64,000 nt of DNA from Proteles cristata cristata (lineage: Eukaryota > Chordata > Mammalia > Carnivora > Hyaenidae), in contig JAESUZ010000771.1 in NCBI GenBank assembly GCA_017311185.1, forward strand, positions 70,001 through 134,000, written 5' to 3'. How positions within the stretch are numbered: the first letter of the stretch is position 1; each line of letters begins with the position of its first letter. The notes under the pieces are model-generated. The model did no database searches. It saw only the letters and a program-made list of their open reading frames with translations, and was not told the origin of the DNA. This document shows positions 34,923-46,909 of this stretch, piece after piece. Made by a program: the position numbers and the translations under genes.

Positions 34923-35346
34923 GGCACCTGAATGGCCACATCATTTAAGTGTTCAACTCTTGATTTTTGCTCAGGTCATGATGTTTCATGAAATCTGTCA
35001 GCATAGAGCCTGCTTGGGATTCTTGCTCTCTGTCTCTCTCTGTCCCTCCTCAGCTCACGCACATGTGATCTCTCGCTTGCTTACTCTCTCTCTCTCTCTC
35101 AAAATAAATAAACTTTATTTTTATAAATTTTTTTAAATGTTTTATTTCTAGGAGAGAGAGAGAGCGTGAGCAGGGGAGGGCCAGAGAGAGAGGGAGTCAC
35201 AGACTGAAACAGGCTCCAGGCTCTGAGCTGGCAGTCAGCACAGAGCCCGACGCGGGGCTCGAACCCACGAACCGCGAGATCATGACCTAAGCGAAAGTCG
35301 GACGCTTAACCGACTAAGCCACCCAGGTGCCCCAAACTTTATTTTT
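34923..35346 (+). mobile_element. Old-subtype SINE with a young SINE nested in its tail
   Basis: GGCACCTGAATGGCCACATC head, TCTTGATTTTTGCTCAGGTC spacer, TGCTTGGGATTCTTGCTCTC and a CT repeat, ending AAATAAATAAACTTTATTTT. Its tail was then hit by the SINE at 35124-35333. The outer TSD is AAAAGCCAAAGACAGG ending at 34922 against AAAAGCTAAAGACAAG near 35348-35363. Confidence 0.9.
35124..35333 (-). mobile_element. Young SINE nested in another SINE, minus strand
   Basis: Young subtype, near consensus throughout, head at 35333. Perfect 14-bp TSD AAACTTTATTTTTA at 35110-35123 and 35334-35347, lying within the A/T-rich tail of the older SINE. Confidence 0.97.
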
Positions 35347-35479
35347 AAAAAAGCTAAAGACAAGAAAAAAATCTTGAAAGCAGCAAAAGAAAAGTAACTT
35401 GTCACATACAAGAACTCCACCATATGATCTAGCAATTCTCCTTCTGGGTATATAACTGAAGGAGATAAAAATCACTATC

Positions 35480-35711
35480 ATTTTTTAAAAAAATATTTTT
35501 TAATGCTTTTTTTTTTTACTTTGGGGAGAAAGAGGGAGACAGAGCATGAATGGCAGAGGGGCAGAGAGAGAAGGAGACACAGAATCTGAAGCAGGCTCCA
35601 GGCTCTGAGCAGTCAGCACAGAGTCCGACATGGAGCTCGAACTCACGAATCTGAGATCATGACCTGAGCTTAAGTTGGATACTTAACAGACTGAGCCACC
35701 CAGGTGCCCCC
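35480..35711 (-). mobile_element. SINE, minus strand, diverged
   Basis: Head GGGGGCACCTGGGTGGCTCAG-like at 35711, TCATGATCTCAGATTCGTG spacer, B box GAGTTCGAGCTCC, tail AAAAAAAGCATTAAAAAAT. TSD AAATCACTATC at 35469-35479 and 35712-35722. Confidence 0.95.
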
Positions 35712-35722
35712 AAATCACTATC

Positions 35723-36400
35723 TTAAAGAGATATCTACACTCCCCTGTTCATGGCAGCATTATTCACAATAATCAAGGCATGAAACAACCTAAGTGTACA
35801 CTAATGGATGAATCGATAAAGAAACATTAAATTTGTAAACACTTATTACATTATATATTATATGCATTCCATGTTGTACACACACACACACACACACACA
35901 CACAATGTAACAGTATTCAGCCATAAAAAAGAAGGAAATCCTGCCACTTGCAACAATATGGATGAAATCCGAGGGCATTATACTAGGTGAAATAAGTCAG
36001 TAAAAGAAAGAAAACTATGATCTCAGTTATATGTGGAATCTAAAATCATAAAACTTATAGAAACAGTAGAATGGTGATTATCAGAAGATGGGGGGAAGGA
36101 ATGGGGATATTTGGTCAAAGGTACAAACATTTAATTATAGTATGAATAAGTTACAGGGATCTAATGTACAGCATGGTGACTCTAACAATATTGTATTACA
36201 TACTTGAAAGTTGCTATGAGAGTAGAACTTTAATGTTCTCAACATAATAAAAACAAGAACAAGAACAACAAAATAGTAATTATGTGAGGTAAAGAATGTG
36301 TTCACTAACTTTACTGGGGTATTTCCCATGATATTTATGTATTAAATCATCACATTATTCACCTTAAACTTACACAATGTTACAAAACAATTATTTTTAA
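35723..36400 (+). mobile_element. L1M-type 3' end, plus strand
   Basis: TTCATGGCAGCATTATTCAC, AACAATATGGATGAAATCCG, ACTAGGTGAAATAAGTCAG, TTATATGTGGAATCTAAAAT, GGATCTAATGTACAGCATGG and ATACTTGAAAGTTGCTATGA are the classical L1MB-like 3' order. It continues the L1 part that starts near 35404. An (AC)14 run at 35878-35904 sits in it. Confidence 0.87.
35878..35904. repeat. (AC)n microsatellite
   Basis: Uninterrupted ACACAC run of about 13 units within the L1M 3' region, flanked by TGTTGT on its left, so a short hairpin is possible. Confidence 0.95.
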
Positions 36401-36806
36401 AACTGAAAGAAATATGAAATAACCCAAATATTCCATCAAATGAAGGATAAACAAAATGTAGTATATTCATATAGTGGTCTATTATTCATCTAAAGAAAAG
36501 AATGAAAGTACTGATACATGCTATAACATGGTTAAGGAAGCCATTTGCAAAGGTCTACAATTTCATTTATATGAAATTTTTTAAATAGGCAAATACATAG
36601 AAAAAAGAAGGCAAATTGTGGTTTCTATGGACTAGAGAAAAGGGAGAATGGAAGCAACTGCTAATGAGTTGGGGGTTTCCTTTGGGGCTGGTGACAATAT
36701 TCTAAAATTGATCATAGTGATGGTTGTTCAAGTCTATTAAAAACCATTGAATTGTATATTTACAGTGAGTGAATTGTATGGTATGTGAATTAGATACCAA
36801 TAAAGC
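36401..36806 (+). mobile_element. Second L1M-type 3' end, plus strand
   Basis: AACCCAAATATTCCATCAAA, then AGTGGTCTATTATTCATCTA, TATGGACTAGAGAAAAGGGA, GAGTTGGGGGTTTCCTTTGG, AAAATTGATCATAGTGATGG, GTGAATTGTATGGTATGTGA and ATTAGATACCAATAAAGCTC end a separate old L1 3' UTR. Confidence 0.82.
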
Positions 36807-37930
36807 TCTTTAAAATGTTATTAGATAACTGTTTTAATTGACAAAGAATGTACAACAGTGTCATTCTTTCAATGAACATTTATTTTTTAAACCTCTACTA
36901 TGTACTTGACACTGAGGCACAACAGATACAGTAGTGAAAAAGACCTAGATTTCTGCCCTCATAGAGGGCGGACATTCTAGCAGAGGACACAGATACTAAA
37001 CATACATGGAGAATGCATTTTTCAAAAAGTATTACTGCAGATTTTTCAGTGAATAATGTCCCTGCCCTCACAGATTTTGTCATCGTGTATCTTCATGTTT
37101 GTATCTCTGATGCCTAAAGGTCCTTATGAAAATGGGCTTACAGATGCTAAAGATTCGCATGCTACCCAAAGCATTCATTTTGAAAGTCATTATTCATCTC
37201 CCATGCATAATGGCTAAAGAGACAGAGATTCCCTGGTGCAGCAGTAGATTCTCCTGTTTCTCTTCCCTGCTCCAGGGTGTCAGGATTTAGAGTCAGCACT
37301 TTCAACCCATCTGCTCAGTACCTTGGACTTCCCTGAAATTTTTCCCACATTCATCTTTCTAAGAAACTATGTCTGTACTTTCTCTGTGGATTAATAATTT
37401 ACTAGTCCTGAAACCTTGACTTCTGTGGCTTCTGGTAATTCACCAGGGGATGTACCCTAAAATATCGAACTAAATTCCTATTGTGGAACATTTAGTTACC
37501 TCCTCCCTCCAAGATTTTGGTCTATTTTAAATAATGTGAAGACACCTCTCAGCATAAGGTCTTCATTTGACCTTTGCCTACCAGTGAGAGGTCCTTTCAG
37601 GTGGGTTTCCCAGAGCTGAGGAACAGTTTGTCCAAAGGTCCTCAGTCTACATTCTTGTAAATCATAGAAGTACCGAAAACTTTCAAACTATACGTATTTT
37701 TTCTGCATTATAGACTTCCTGTGTCAGACAGAATCCTGGTAGAAAACAGAAGCAAACTAAAGTGGGGGAAACCAAGGAGCCTTAAAAAGAGAGGGAGACT
37801 ATTTACCAAGAGTGAGCAGAGTTTAAGGAAGCCTGTTAGAGGGAGAGGACAGTAACCTGGGATAGTAGTCAAAGGGCTGATGACAGCTCCTCTTATCTGA
37901 AGGGGCAAAGAGAGAAAGCAGTTACTAGAT
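36807..37930. other. Mostly unassigned; ancient repeat-like start
   Basis: 36870-37080 (AACATTTATTTTTTAAACCT, CTACTATGTACTTGACACTG, CTGCCCTCATAGAGGGCGG, CATTCTAGCAGAGGACAC) follows a very common mammalian repeat order that I cannot name. The remainder, 37080-37930, shows nothing I can support as a gene or repeat. Confidence 0.4.
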
Positions 37931-38290
37931 TTCTTTCATTCAACAAATATTTTTTGAACACATATTATGCACTATGGGAAGTGTAGATACTACAAATGAG
38001 ATTATTTAGATAGGTAGGTATTATATTGCTATTACTATCATGTAGGTGATCAATGTAGTGCTAAAGAAATACACATTATCTCCTATACCCCTCCAAACTG
38101 CCCTTGAGGAAGATGATATCAACAGCATTCCCAATTCACAGATGAGTGAATTGAGGCTAAGAGTGTTGCCTGTGTTTATAGAGCTTGTGTTTGGCACAGC
38201 TAAAACATTTAGTTCAGGTGTGCCTGGCTCTAAAACGTTTAGCCTCTATGTATATTTGTTCTTCCACATGAACTGCTACTAAGAAAGCAA
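37931..38290 (-). mobile_element. Possible MIR/L2-type remnant
   Basis: CAACAAATATTTTTTGAACA with CATATTATGCACTATGGG, then TTCACAGATGAGTGAATTGA, GGCTAAGAGTGTTGCCTGTG and GGCACAGCTAAAACATTTAG suggest an antisense MIR-type core. The match is loose. Confidence 0.5.
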
Positions 38291-39729
38291 GACTGTGGTG
38301 ATCTCTACCTCTGAGAAATAAATGTGGCCTTAGAAAGGGAAGGACTGCTTGAAATCTTTACAGTGTAATCAGATTAGTTGTACCTTATTTATCAGGTGTG
38401 AAATTGGTTTTTAATACTCTGCTGGTAAGCACACATGCACTCCTAGTTTTAGCTGACTTTTCTTGATCTACTCATTTATTTACTTAAAAAAGATTGACCC
38501 ACCACAAGCAAATGCAGCTATCCCTGCATTCTCTTAGGTTTTGGAAATTAACAGGTGAAGGGCTGACCAAGTCCCCGTATGATACAGCTACTCATTAAAT
38601 TCGATATTTAATGGAAACTAAGCCCATCCATTTACTAGCAATCCCAGAGGCACCAGAGCAAGAAAACCATACTTCTATAATTCCACAATACTAGAGAAAG
38701 GGGTGTAAATTAGACCTGGCCCATTTCGCTATCAGTTTCCATCTTAATTAATCACAAATATTATAAATAGAACATTGTCTCTAGACAACAATTCTCCTCA
38801 GATCCAGCAATTCTTAAATAACTGCTACTGAAAATATTTGCATAATTCCTTTCAGAAGTCAGCTAGGAAGATTTATATGGCAAGACAGTATCTGAGTAGA
38901 TAGAAAACTTTCAATAGTAAGCTTTTTTTTATAGGGCTTTATGATGTTGAAAATAATATGCAAACTAATTTACAAATTATAGAATTTTATTATGATAGTT
39001 TTAACTGTATTTAGCAAAGGGAAAAAGAAGATCAGAAAATAAAATTGTCCAAGGTTACACAGGTTTATATTGGAAGAGTTGGTATAGAGCCCACTGCCTC
39101 TGATCCTTGAAACAATCATCTTTCCAGGCTACTACAAACCAAAAAAGCAGACTGGGCTCCATCCTGCATTTCACTTAAGGTTAATGAATCCATTAATAGG
39201 TAAGCCTTTGAAGCTGCATGAATACATCAGATGCTGATATTCCTCCCCTTAGGATAAATGTATGGATATAATGAGGGTCAAGGAGACTAAGCAATGGGTT
39301 GATGAATTTGCCAGTAATTACCCAACTCTATCAGCCAGACAAACTTTATTAATCTTTTGAATTCTGAAATTAATTTAATTACTTCATATCCTACTGACAA
39401 TATTGCTGGATATAGAATTGTACGTTGGAAATAATTTCCCCTGTAAATTTTATACTTGTTAATTTTACACTTATATTTTGAATTTTCATTTAACATAATG
39501 TTTATTGTTATTACTTTTATATAAACTTGATTATCATAATCAAAGTAAAGCATATTCATTGTAGAAAATTTGAACACTATAGAAATGTATCAAGAAAAAA
39601 AAATTACCCAATATCTACCATTTAGATAGCCACTGTTAATATTTAGTATATCTCCCCCATCTTCTTTTTTATGTATTTTTATATAAAGCTTGTAACAATT
39701 TTGAATCCTGTTTAGTAAGATACTATCCA
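38291..39729. other. Unassigned AT-rich sequence, no gene seen
   Basis: About 1.4 kb without a recognised gene. It includes AATTACCCAATATCTACCAT (39602) and neighbouring blocks that may be a worn LINE or LTR, but I cannot name one. The 96-codon minus frame at 39287-39577 is in AT-rich DNA and is not credible. Confidence 0.4.
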
Positions 39730-40430
39730 TTTCAAGATCTAACAAATGTACACTTTTGTTTTATTCTGATTATTTTATTGTTGAAGTTTTTGTAGTTAAA
39801 ATTTTGCATTTGGGGATATAGAACCATAAGTTAAGAATCTAACTTTCTTTCCCCAAATAATTAATTTTCCTCACATTATTTCTTTAAAAATCCATTTATT
39901 CTTTTATCATTAGTTTGTGATTTTCCTTTTATCATAAAGTATTTTGTGTCTATTTTTGTGTCTGTCTACATTATTAACATAATAATTATTGCAATAGTTT
40001 CACACTGATTATTGTAGCTTAACAACATGTTTTACTACTTGGTGTTACCAACCACCCTTCCACACATTCCCATTCCTTTTTATTGCTGTCTTTTTCCCAG
40101 CATTGGCTCCATTCTTATTTTTTCTTGCTTTTAATCAGAATTTTACTATCGGAAGTTATTTTTTGTACTTAACTTTTTAATTCTTTTGGGATGTATTTTG
40201 CTTTGTAATATGAAGATATAAATTGATTTTTTCCCTAATAGTTAATCCATTGTTCTAGAGCCATTTATTGAATTCCCTTTCTCTTCTTCATGAATATGTG
40301 ATTCAACTTGTATCATTATCTCTTTCCATAGACTATAAAAATGATTAACTAGTTCTCATTTATTGAGCTCTCCTAAATTACCTATTTCAGCTAATGCTAT
40401 AAAACTTTCACAGTGAACTGAAAAAAGAAC
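39730..40430 (-). mobile_element. Possible ancient L1 remnant, minus strand
   Basis: CCCTAATAGTTAATCCATTG and TAGAGCCATTTATTGAATTC near 40233-40275 match the antisense ORF2 block seen elsewhere as CCAACACCATTTGTTGAAG (27462). The rest is weak. Confidence 0.45.
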
Positions 40431-43026
40431 AAACTAAACCAAAATTAGAATAAGAAAGGAAATAATATATATTAGGGCAGACATAAATGAAACAGAATAG
40501 AAACATAGTGAGGGAAAAATCAGTGAGATGAAAATTTGATTTTTTGAAAAGATAAACAAAATCAACAATTTCTTAGCTAGAGTAAGGAAAAAGGAGGAAA
40601 TACTCAAAATAAGAAAAATCAGAAATGAAGGAGGAGACTTTGTAACTGATGCCATAGAAATGAGAAGGATTATAACAGTCAACTATGAACAATTATGTGT
40701 CAACAAATTAGATAGCTTAGGAAAAAAAATGGATAAATTTCTAGAAATATATAACCTACCAAGAATGAGTCATAAAGAAATAGAAGAGTCTGAACACGCT
40801 TATACTCTTTCTTTGGAGTTAGATATGGTGAGTATTAATTCCTCCTTAAATGTTTGGTAGAACTCACCAGTGAAGCCATCATCTCAAACTCTTTCAAAAA
40901 ATTGAATAAGAAATACCAATTCCAAAATCAGTAGATGAGACCAGTATTGCCCTGATACTAAAATCAGACTGCCAAAACAAACAAATGAAAAACTATAGAC
41001 CAATATCTCTGATGACTATTGATTAAAACTATCATCAACAAAATACTTTAACCAAATTCAACAACATATTTAAAAGATTGTACATCATGACCAAGTGGTA
41101 TTTATTCCTGAAGTGCAAGGATGGTTCAACATATAAAAATCAGTGTAATATACCACACTAAAGAATGGGGGAAAAAAGAAACCTGACCATCTCAATTGAT
41201 GCAGGAAAAGCATTTGGCAAAATTCAATGTTCTTCATGAATAAAAACACTTAAACTATGAATACAAGGAAGTTACCATATTATGTATAGTCATACATGCA
41301 TGGAAAGTCCACAACCGACATCATAATCAATGGTGAAAAATTGAAAGCATTTTCTTTAAGATCACAAATAAGGCAAGGATACTAATTCTTACCACCTCCA
41401 TTTAACATATTACTGGAAGACCTAGCCAAAACAATTAGCTAAGAAAATGAAATAAAAGACATCAAAATAGGAAAGGAAGAACACCTCTGTTCACAGGTGA
41501 CATGACCTTGTATGCATGTAGAATATCCCAAATATTCCACAAAAAAATCTGTTAGACTAACAAAAATTCACCAAAGTTGGACGATATAAAATCAATATAC
41601 AAAAAAAAATCAGTTGCATTTCTATAAACTAACAATGAATAATCTGAAAAATTTTAAGGAAAACTTCCATTTATAATAGCATATTTAAAAAACCAAATAT
41701 TTGGGAAAAGGCTTAATAAAGGAGGCAAAAATGTGTGCTCTGAAACTATAAAATACTGCTGAAAGAAATTAAAGAAGGCACAAATTAATGGAAAACATCC
41801 TATATTCATGGATTGAATGATTTAATATTGTTAAAGTATCCACATTACTCAAAGTGATCTATACATTTAATGTAATTCCTACCAAAGTCCCATTGATATT
41901 TTGTGTAGAAATAGAAAAAAAATCCTGAAATTCATATGTAATATCAGAGGACCCTAAACATTCAAAAACAATCTTGAGAAAGTAAAATAAAGCTGGAGGC
42001 TTCATACTTCCGGATTTCAGAACATATTACAAAGCTACAGCAGTCATGAAAACATGGTACTGGCATAAAGACAGACAAAGAGACCAGCATAATAGAGAAC
42101 CTGAAAATAAACCCTCACATATACAGTCAACTGATCTTTGGCAAAGGTGCTAAGGCTACACAATAGGGATAGTCTTTCCAACAAATGAGGTTGAGAAAAT
42201 TGGATATCCAAGTGCAAAATAACAAAGTTGGATCCTTATTTTACACCAAATACAAAAAGTAACACGAAGTAGATTAAAGATCTGAATATAAGGCCTGAAA
42301 CCACAATATTCCTAAAAGGAAACAAAGGGGGAAGCTTTTTGACACTGGATTTGACAAGGATTTCTTGGATATGATATCAAAAACACAAGCAAAAAATAAA
42401 AGCAAAACTGGGCAAATGAGACCCTATCAAATCTAAAAACTTCTCTGCAGGAAAGAAAACAATAAATAGAGTAAAAAGGCAACCTATGGAAGACAGTATT
42501 TCCAAACCAAATATGTGATAAAAGGTATATATCCAGAATATACAAAGAACTCATACCCATTAGGACAGCCATTATAAAAAAAATTGAAAAACCACATTTT
42601 TGATGAGGATGTGGAGAAACTGAAACCCTGGTGCACAATTTGTTGGTGGGAATGGAAAATGATGCAGCTGCTATAGAAAGCAGTATGGACATCCATCAAA
42701 AAATTAAAAATAGAATTAACATATAATATAGCAATCCTATTTCTAGGTATTTATCAAGAGTTGAAAATGGAATCATAAAGACATATTTGCACAACCATGT
42801 TTACTGCAGCATTATTTTGCAATAGCTAAGAGGCAAAAGCAACCTACATGTCAACAGGTCAGTAGATAAAGAAAACATTATATATACAATGGAATATTAT
42901 TCAGGCTTAACAAAGAAGGAAATCTTTTTACATGCTGTATCATGGATGAATCCTGAGGATATTAAATGAAATAAGCCAGTTACAAAAAGATAAAGCCTGA
43001 ATGATTAGACTTATATGAGATATTTT

Positions 43027-43253
43027 TAAAAACTTTTTTTTTAATATTTTTATTTATTTCTAGGAGAGAGAGAGAGAGACAGCGTGAGCAGGGGAGGGTC
43101 AGAGAGAGAGGGAATCACAGACACTGAAACAGGCTCCAGGCTCTGAGCTGGCAGTCAGCACAGAGCCCGACGCGGGGCTCGAACCCACGAACCGTGAGAT
43201 CATGACCCAAGCGAAAGTCGGACGCTTAACCGACTAAGCCACCCAGGCGCCCC
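43027..43253 (-). mobile_element. Young SINE, minus strand, 21-bp TSD
   Basis: Close to consensus: head GGGGCGCCTGGGTGGCTTAG at 43253, tail ATAAAAATATTAAAAAAAAA. The flanking TAGACTTATATGAGATATTT plus one T is perfect at 43006-43026 and 43254-43274, which is long for this family. Confidence 0.98.
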
Positions 43254-43289
43254 TAGACTTATATGAGATATTTTAAATAGTCAAACTTA

Positions 43290-43526
43290 GAGGCACCTGG
43301 GTGGCTCAGTTGATTAAGCGTCTGACTTCAACTTAGGTCATGATCTCAGGGATTGCGAGTTTGAGCCCTGTGTCAGGCTCTGTGCTGACAGCTGAGAGCC
43401 TACAGCCTGCTTCAGCTTCTGTGTCTCCCTCTTCTCTCTGCCCATCCTCAACTTGCAGAGAGAGAGAGAGAGACAGTGTGTGTGTGTGTGTGTGTGTCTC
43501 AAAAATAAACACTAAAAATTTTTTAA
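43290..43526 (+). mobile_element. SINE with a (GT)n expansion in its tail region, plus strand
   Basis: GAGGCACCTGGGTGGCTCAG head, good A and B boxes. The CT-rich part has become AGAGAGAGAGAGAGACAGTG and a run of about 11 GT (43476-43497). TSD AAATAGTCAAACTTA (43275-43289) against AAATAGTCAAATTC (43527-43540). Confidence 0.95.
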
Positions 43527-43725
43527 AAATAGTCAAATTCCTAGAAATAGAAAGTAGAGTTGCAGGACTCAGGGGAGAGGAAAAAGGAGAGTTGTTTAAT
43601 GGATATAGAGTTTCAGTTTAGTAAGATGAAAAGGTTCTAGAGCTCTGTTACCTAATAATTTGCATAGAGTTAAAACTACTGTACTGTAACAGATGGCTAA
43701 GGTTTTGAACAAAATGTATTTTTGA

Positions 43726-44759
43726 CTGTCATAAAATGATGTTATATCTATATCTACATCTATCCATCTATAAGGAGTTAACATAAAGGAACAGGAAAAC
43801 ATGAAACCCCTAGCAGAATATAGATAAGTGATATGAACTAGCAATTTAACTCCCCAAATGGTCAAAAGATATACAGGAAATTATTTTTCTTACTTATAAT
43901 CAATTAGTATAAACTAAAGCTATTTTAAATGTCAGAAATCCTGGATTAATCTTAGTGCATTTCCTTTTCACCATTCTCCTCCATGTACAGTCACTGAGGA
44001 TATATATATACACACATATGATTGATTATATGTATACATGTATATGCATATGATTATATGCATGTATTTCTATATAAAAAGTGAGTATATATAATTATTT
44101 TATATTATTATGGCACAATTCCTCCCAGCAATAAAAAGCAAAGGCTTTAACAAATCACTGGTTCAAAGAACATCACCTTCACTTTCGTTCATTTCAGTTT
44201 GATGAAGAAATGATGCTTTGTCACAGTCACTTACTACTGAGTTTCAATTCTCTGGGAAATTAGTTCAGAAGCCAGCTGTGCCCCCACCTTTATCCCTTAT
44301 CCTTCCCTCACCCCAACCACAACATCTTGAAACATATCTAAGAATCCTTGTGCTTGTTCACTGGAGAAAATATTTTATCAGTGATAAACAGTCTTGTCAC
44401 TTTTCTTCTGCTCAGTAATTCAGTAGCTTCAACCTGGGATCACTTTAGAGTGAAAAGCCAGATGTTTCCAAAAGGTTTACTCTTATGAGGCTTATTACTA
44501 CTTGTAAATATTAATACAGCGTATCCTGGGTGAACAAGGCCAGGGCAGGGGATGCTTTCAGGAGAAAAACGGTGCTGAAAGCAAATTCAAAAATATTCTC
44601 AGAGAGGGATTACAGTGGCAAAGCTGTGTGATTTAAGCATTAATCAGTTTGTGGGCCTGTGTGTGACTAAGTCAGCTCTCTGTTGTGTTCTCTTATATCA
44701 TCCCAGACTCCTCCTTCGAAGCAGTTATCAAGATTCATAATTATGTATCTATTTATGGG
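43726..44759. other. Unassigned sequence with an AT-rich palindrome-prone stretch
   Basis: No gene seen. 43999-44095 is a TATATATATACACACATATG and ATGTATACATGTATATGCAT stretch with several self-complementary parts. The rest to 44760 appears single-copy. Confidence 0.4.
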
Positions 44760-44905
44760 ATCATTTTTTCAATGCCTGTCTTGTCCACTAGCTTCCTTGA
44801 AGGAAGACATCACGCTTGTTTTGCTTAGCACCATATTTTCATTACTTAGCTGACTGCTGGGAACAAAGTAGGTTCTCCGTAAGTATTTATTGAACAAATA
44901 AAGAT
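44760..44905 (+). mobile_element. L2 3' end, plus strand
   Basis: CTAGCTTCCTTGAAGGAAGA, ATCACGCTTGTTTTGCTTAG, GACTGCTGGGAACAAAGTAG and TATTTATTGAACAAATAAAG keep the order of the L2 3' terminus. Confidence 0.75.
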
Positions 44906-45545
44906 CCTGCAAACAGCGAGACTTGACAATAACTTCCTTTCCTTCCCAATTTCCAATTCTAAGCTATTTGCTTCTCCTAAGCCACAGGACTTCTCAGGCC
45001 TATGGGCTTCAAGCAGAAGGATTTAGACTTTTTGTGAAGTCTCAGCAAAGAGAACTATTGTGGTTCTTTCTCCTCATGGAAAGGATGCGTATCAGGAGAG
45101 GAGCATCACAGCCTAGAGATGAGAGAATCAGAAAGCAGGGAATCTTGGGAAGAACTTGATGCTCAGAGATCTAGAGTATGGAGAGGGATTGGACATTGTC
45201 TTTACATGAGTACAGGGGTCACTTGACTCAGAAAAGGTGAAGGGGGATCTGAATGGACTGAGTTTTCTTGCCCCAGAAATGTGAAGAGTACACAGAGCCC
45301 AGGGGTCAGGGGAGCTTCCTCAGAAGAGGTCTGACAGTCGGTCTGCTTCTACAGAACAGGCGTCCTACCAGCAGCAGGATGTTTGCTGTGTATGGTGTTC
45401 TAACAATTGGCTCTTAGACCAGGTGAGGCAACAGAGAAAGTAACAACCCACTTAATGGGACAGAGAAACCAAAGAGAGGAAAAGGGAAGAAAGAAAAAGG
45501 ATAGGACCAGTGAAATTTTTCACATACAACTTTGCCAAAGCAGCC
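44906..45545. other. Unassigned sequence
   Basis: About 640 bases without recognised repeat or gene. The 78-codon frame at 44923-45159 and the one at 45407-45613 are lysine/arginine-rich readings of purine-rich DNA with no domain. Confidence 0.4.
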
Positions 45546-45555
45546 ATGCCACAGA

Positions 45556-45775
45556 GCAGGCTTTGGCAAACTTTTTCCATAAAGGGTCTGATAGAAAATA
45601 TTTTAGATTTTGAGGTTCATACATCCTCTGTTGCAACTACTCAAGCTGTAGTATCAAAGGAGGTAAACAACCTATGAAAAAATATGGCTGTTTTTCAACA
45701 GATTTTATTTACGAAAATATGTGGTGGACCATATTTGGTCAACTGGCCATATTTTCCTGACTCTTGCTCTATAGT
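45556..45775 (+). mobile_element. MER1-like Charlie (hAT) DNA transposon fossil
   Basis: CAGGCTTTGGCAAACTTTTT, AAAATATTTTAGATTTTGAG, TCTGTTGCAACTACTCAAGC, ATATGGCTGTTTTTCAACAG, ATTTTATTTACGAAAATATG and ACCATATTTGGTCAACTGG keep the whole order of a short internally deleted MER1-type element with degenerate inverted ends. Non-autonomous, no transposase. Confidence 0.82.
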
Positions 45776-46900
45776 AAGATCACAAATCACTCTCCATCTT
45801 TCTCCCTTTGCCCTTCCTTCAACTCTCCTCCTCCATCTATCTTATCTCATCATATCATCATCTATCTTATCTCACTAGCAAGGGTAGACTTGTATAATAC
45901 TATTGCTAAATAAGGACTCTTAAATTGATAGGGAAATCCAATACATATTAAATGATACCGGCAAAACCTAAAAGATGGATTTGGAGGTAGAAGGAGAAAA
46001 GGAATAGTGAAAGCGTCTAAATGGCTCACTTAAGGAGAAGTCAGAAGTTGCAGATTAGGGGAAGAAATAATATTATTTAAAATATTACAGAGTTTAATGG
46101 GCCATAGTGAACATCTTCATAAGAAAAATGGGCATCTGGGTAGGGGGATAATTGGCGTGCAGAAGAGTTAACAGAGCAAGTCTGTTAGCCTTTGAAAGGC
46201 ATACTTACAAAAGTTGGTTTTGGGGGGCGTCTGGTATCTTGGATTTTGGAAGGCTTCCCTCTATCCTAACTAGAATATCTCACTCTTCATAAACTGTACA
46301 ATCTGGTTTAAGCTATCTGCTTTTCTTTTGGGAGCCTGAAATTTTGGTTTGTGCAAGGCAGAAGGTGCCTACGCTACCAGTCCCCAGTAAAACACCTGGG
46401 TACTGAGTCTCTGAGCCTCTCTGGTAGATAACATTTCATATGTGCTGTCACAACTTGTTGAATTAAGTCCATCCTGTGTGACTGCACTGGAGAGAGCTCT
46501 GGGAATTGGTGTGTGATTTCTCCCCAACTCCACCCCATGCCCTTTTTCCTTTTTCTGATTTTGCTTTGTATCTTTTTGCTATAATAAATAATAATTATGA
46601 GTGTGGCCATAAGCAAATCATTGAATCTAAGGGTGGTCACAGGGACCTTCCCACTCAGTTGCTATCTATTTAGTAACTTCGAGACATATAAAAAGATAGA
46701 AAATATTGAATTTTACATTATGAGACCAACATAATTTTTTAAATAAACCTAATTGTCAAACAGTACCAAAAAGGGAAAAAGAGACCAATATAAATTAAAT
46801 AACAAGAATTCATTTCAAAGATGATGAAGTCAGTCTTAAACAGGGTAATTAACTTGTCATAAGAAAAACCAGAACCAAGGAATTATATGTGACTTCACAT
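45776..46900. other. Unassigned sequence
   Basis: No recognised gene. A CTATCTTATCTCA-type repeat is at 45836-45878. The 88-codon minus frame at 46374-46640 overlaps no known domain. 46680-46830 is A-rich debris. Confidence 0.4.
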
Positions 46901-46909
46901 AAAACAGCA

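Larger units (their letters stand above)
33400..35467 (+). mobile_element. HAL1-type LINE remnant, interrupted by SINEs
   Basis: AATTTATTTGGAACAGAATG near 33444, CTGTCAAAACAATGAGAACA (33487), AAACATGTTCAAAGAATTAA near 34447, GAATGGCTGAAAACTTCTCA near 34791 and TCTTGAAAGCAGCAAAAGA near 35372, then AACTTGTCACATAC, are in the order of HAL1/L1 ORF1-bearing old elements as I recall them. The stretch from 35404 already resembles an L1M 3' part. No frame survives. Confidence 0.55.
40431..43725 (+). mobile_element. Decayed LINE-1, plus strand, ORF2 linker to 3' UTR, with two SINEs
   Basis: The plus-strand sequence runs from the region before the RT domain (a GAAACAGAATAGAAACATAG block, 40488) through an ORF2 RT region with ATTGATGCAGGAAAAGCATT (41195). 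The FADD active site is altered to codons F-T-G-D (41490-41501). It continues to the 3' UTR ending near 43725 (AGTTTCAGTTTAGTAAGATG at 43609). Many stops. It belongs to an older family than the five young copies. SINEs interrupt it at 43027 and 43290. Confidence 0.85.
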
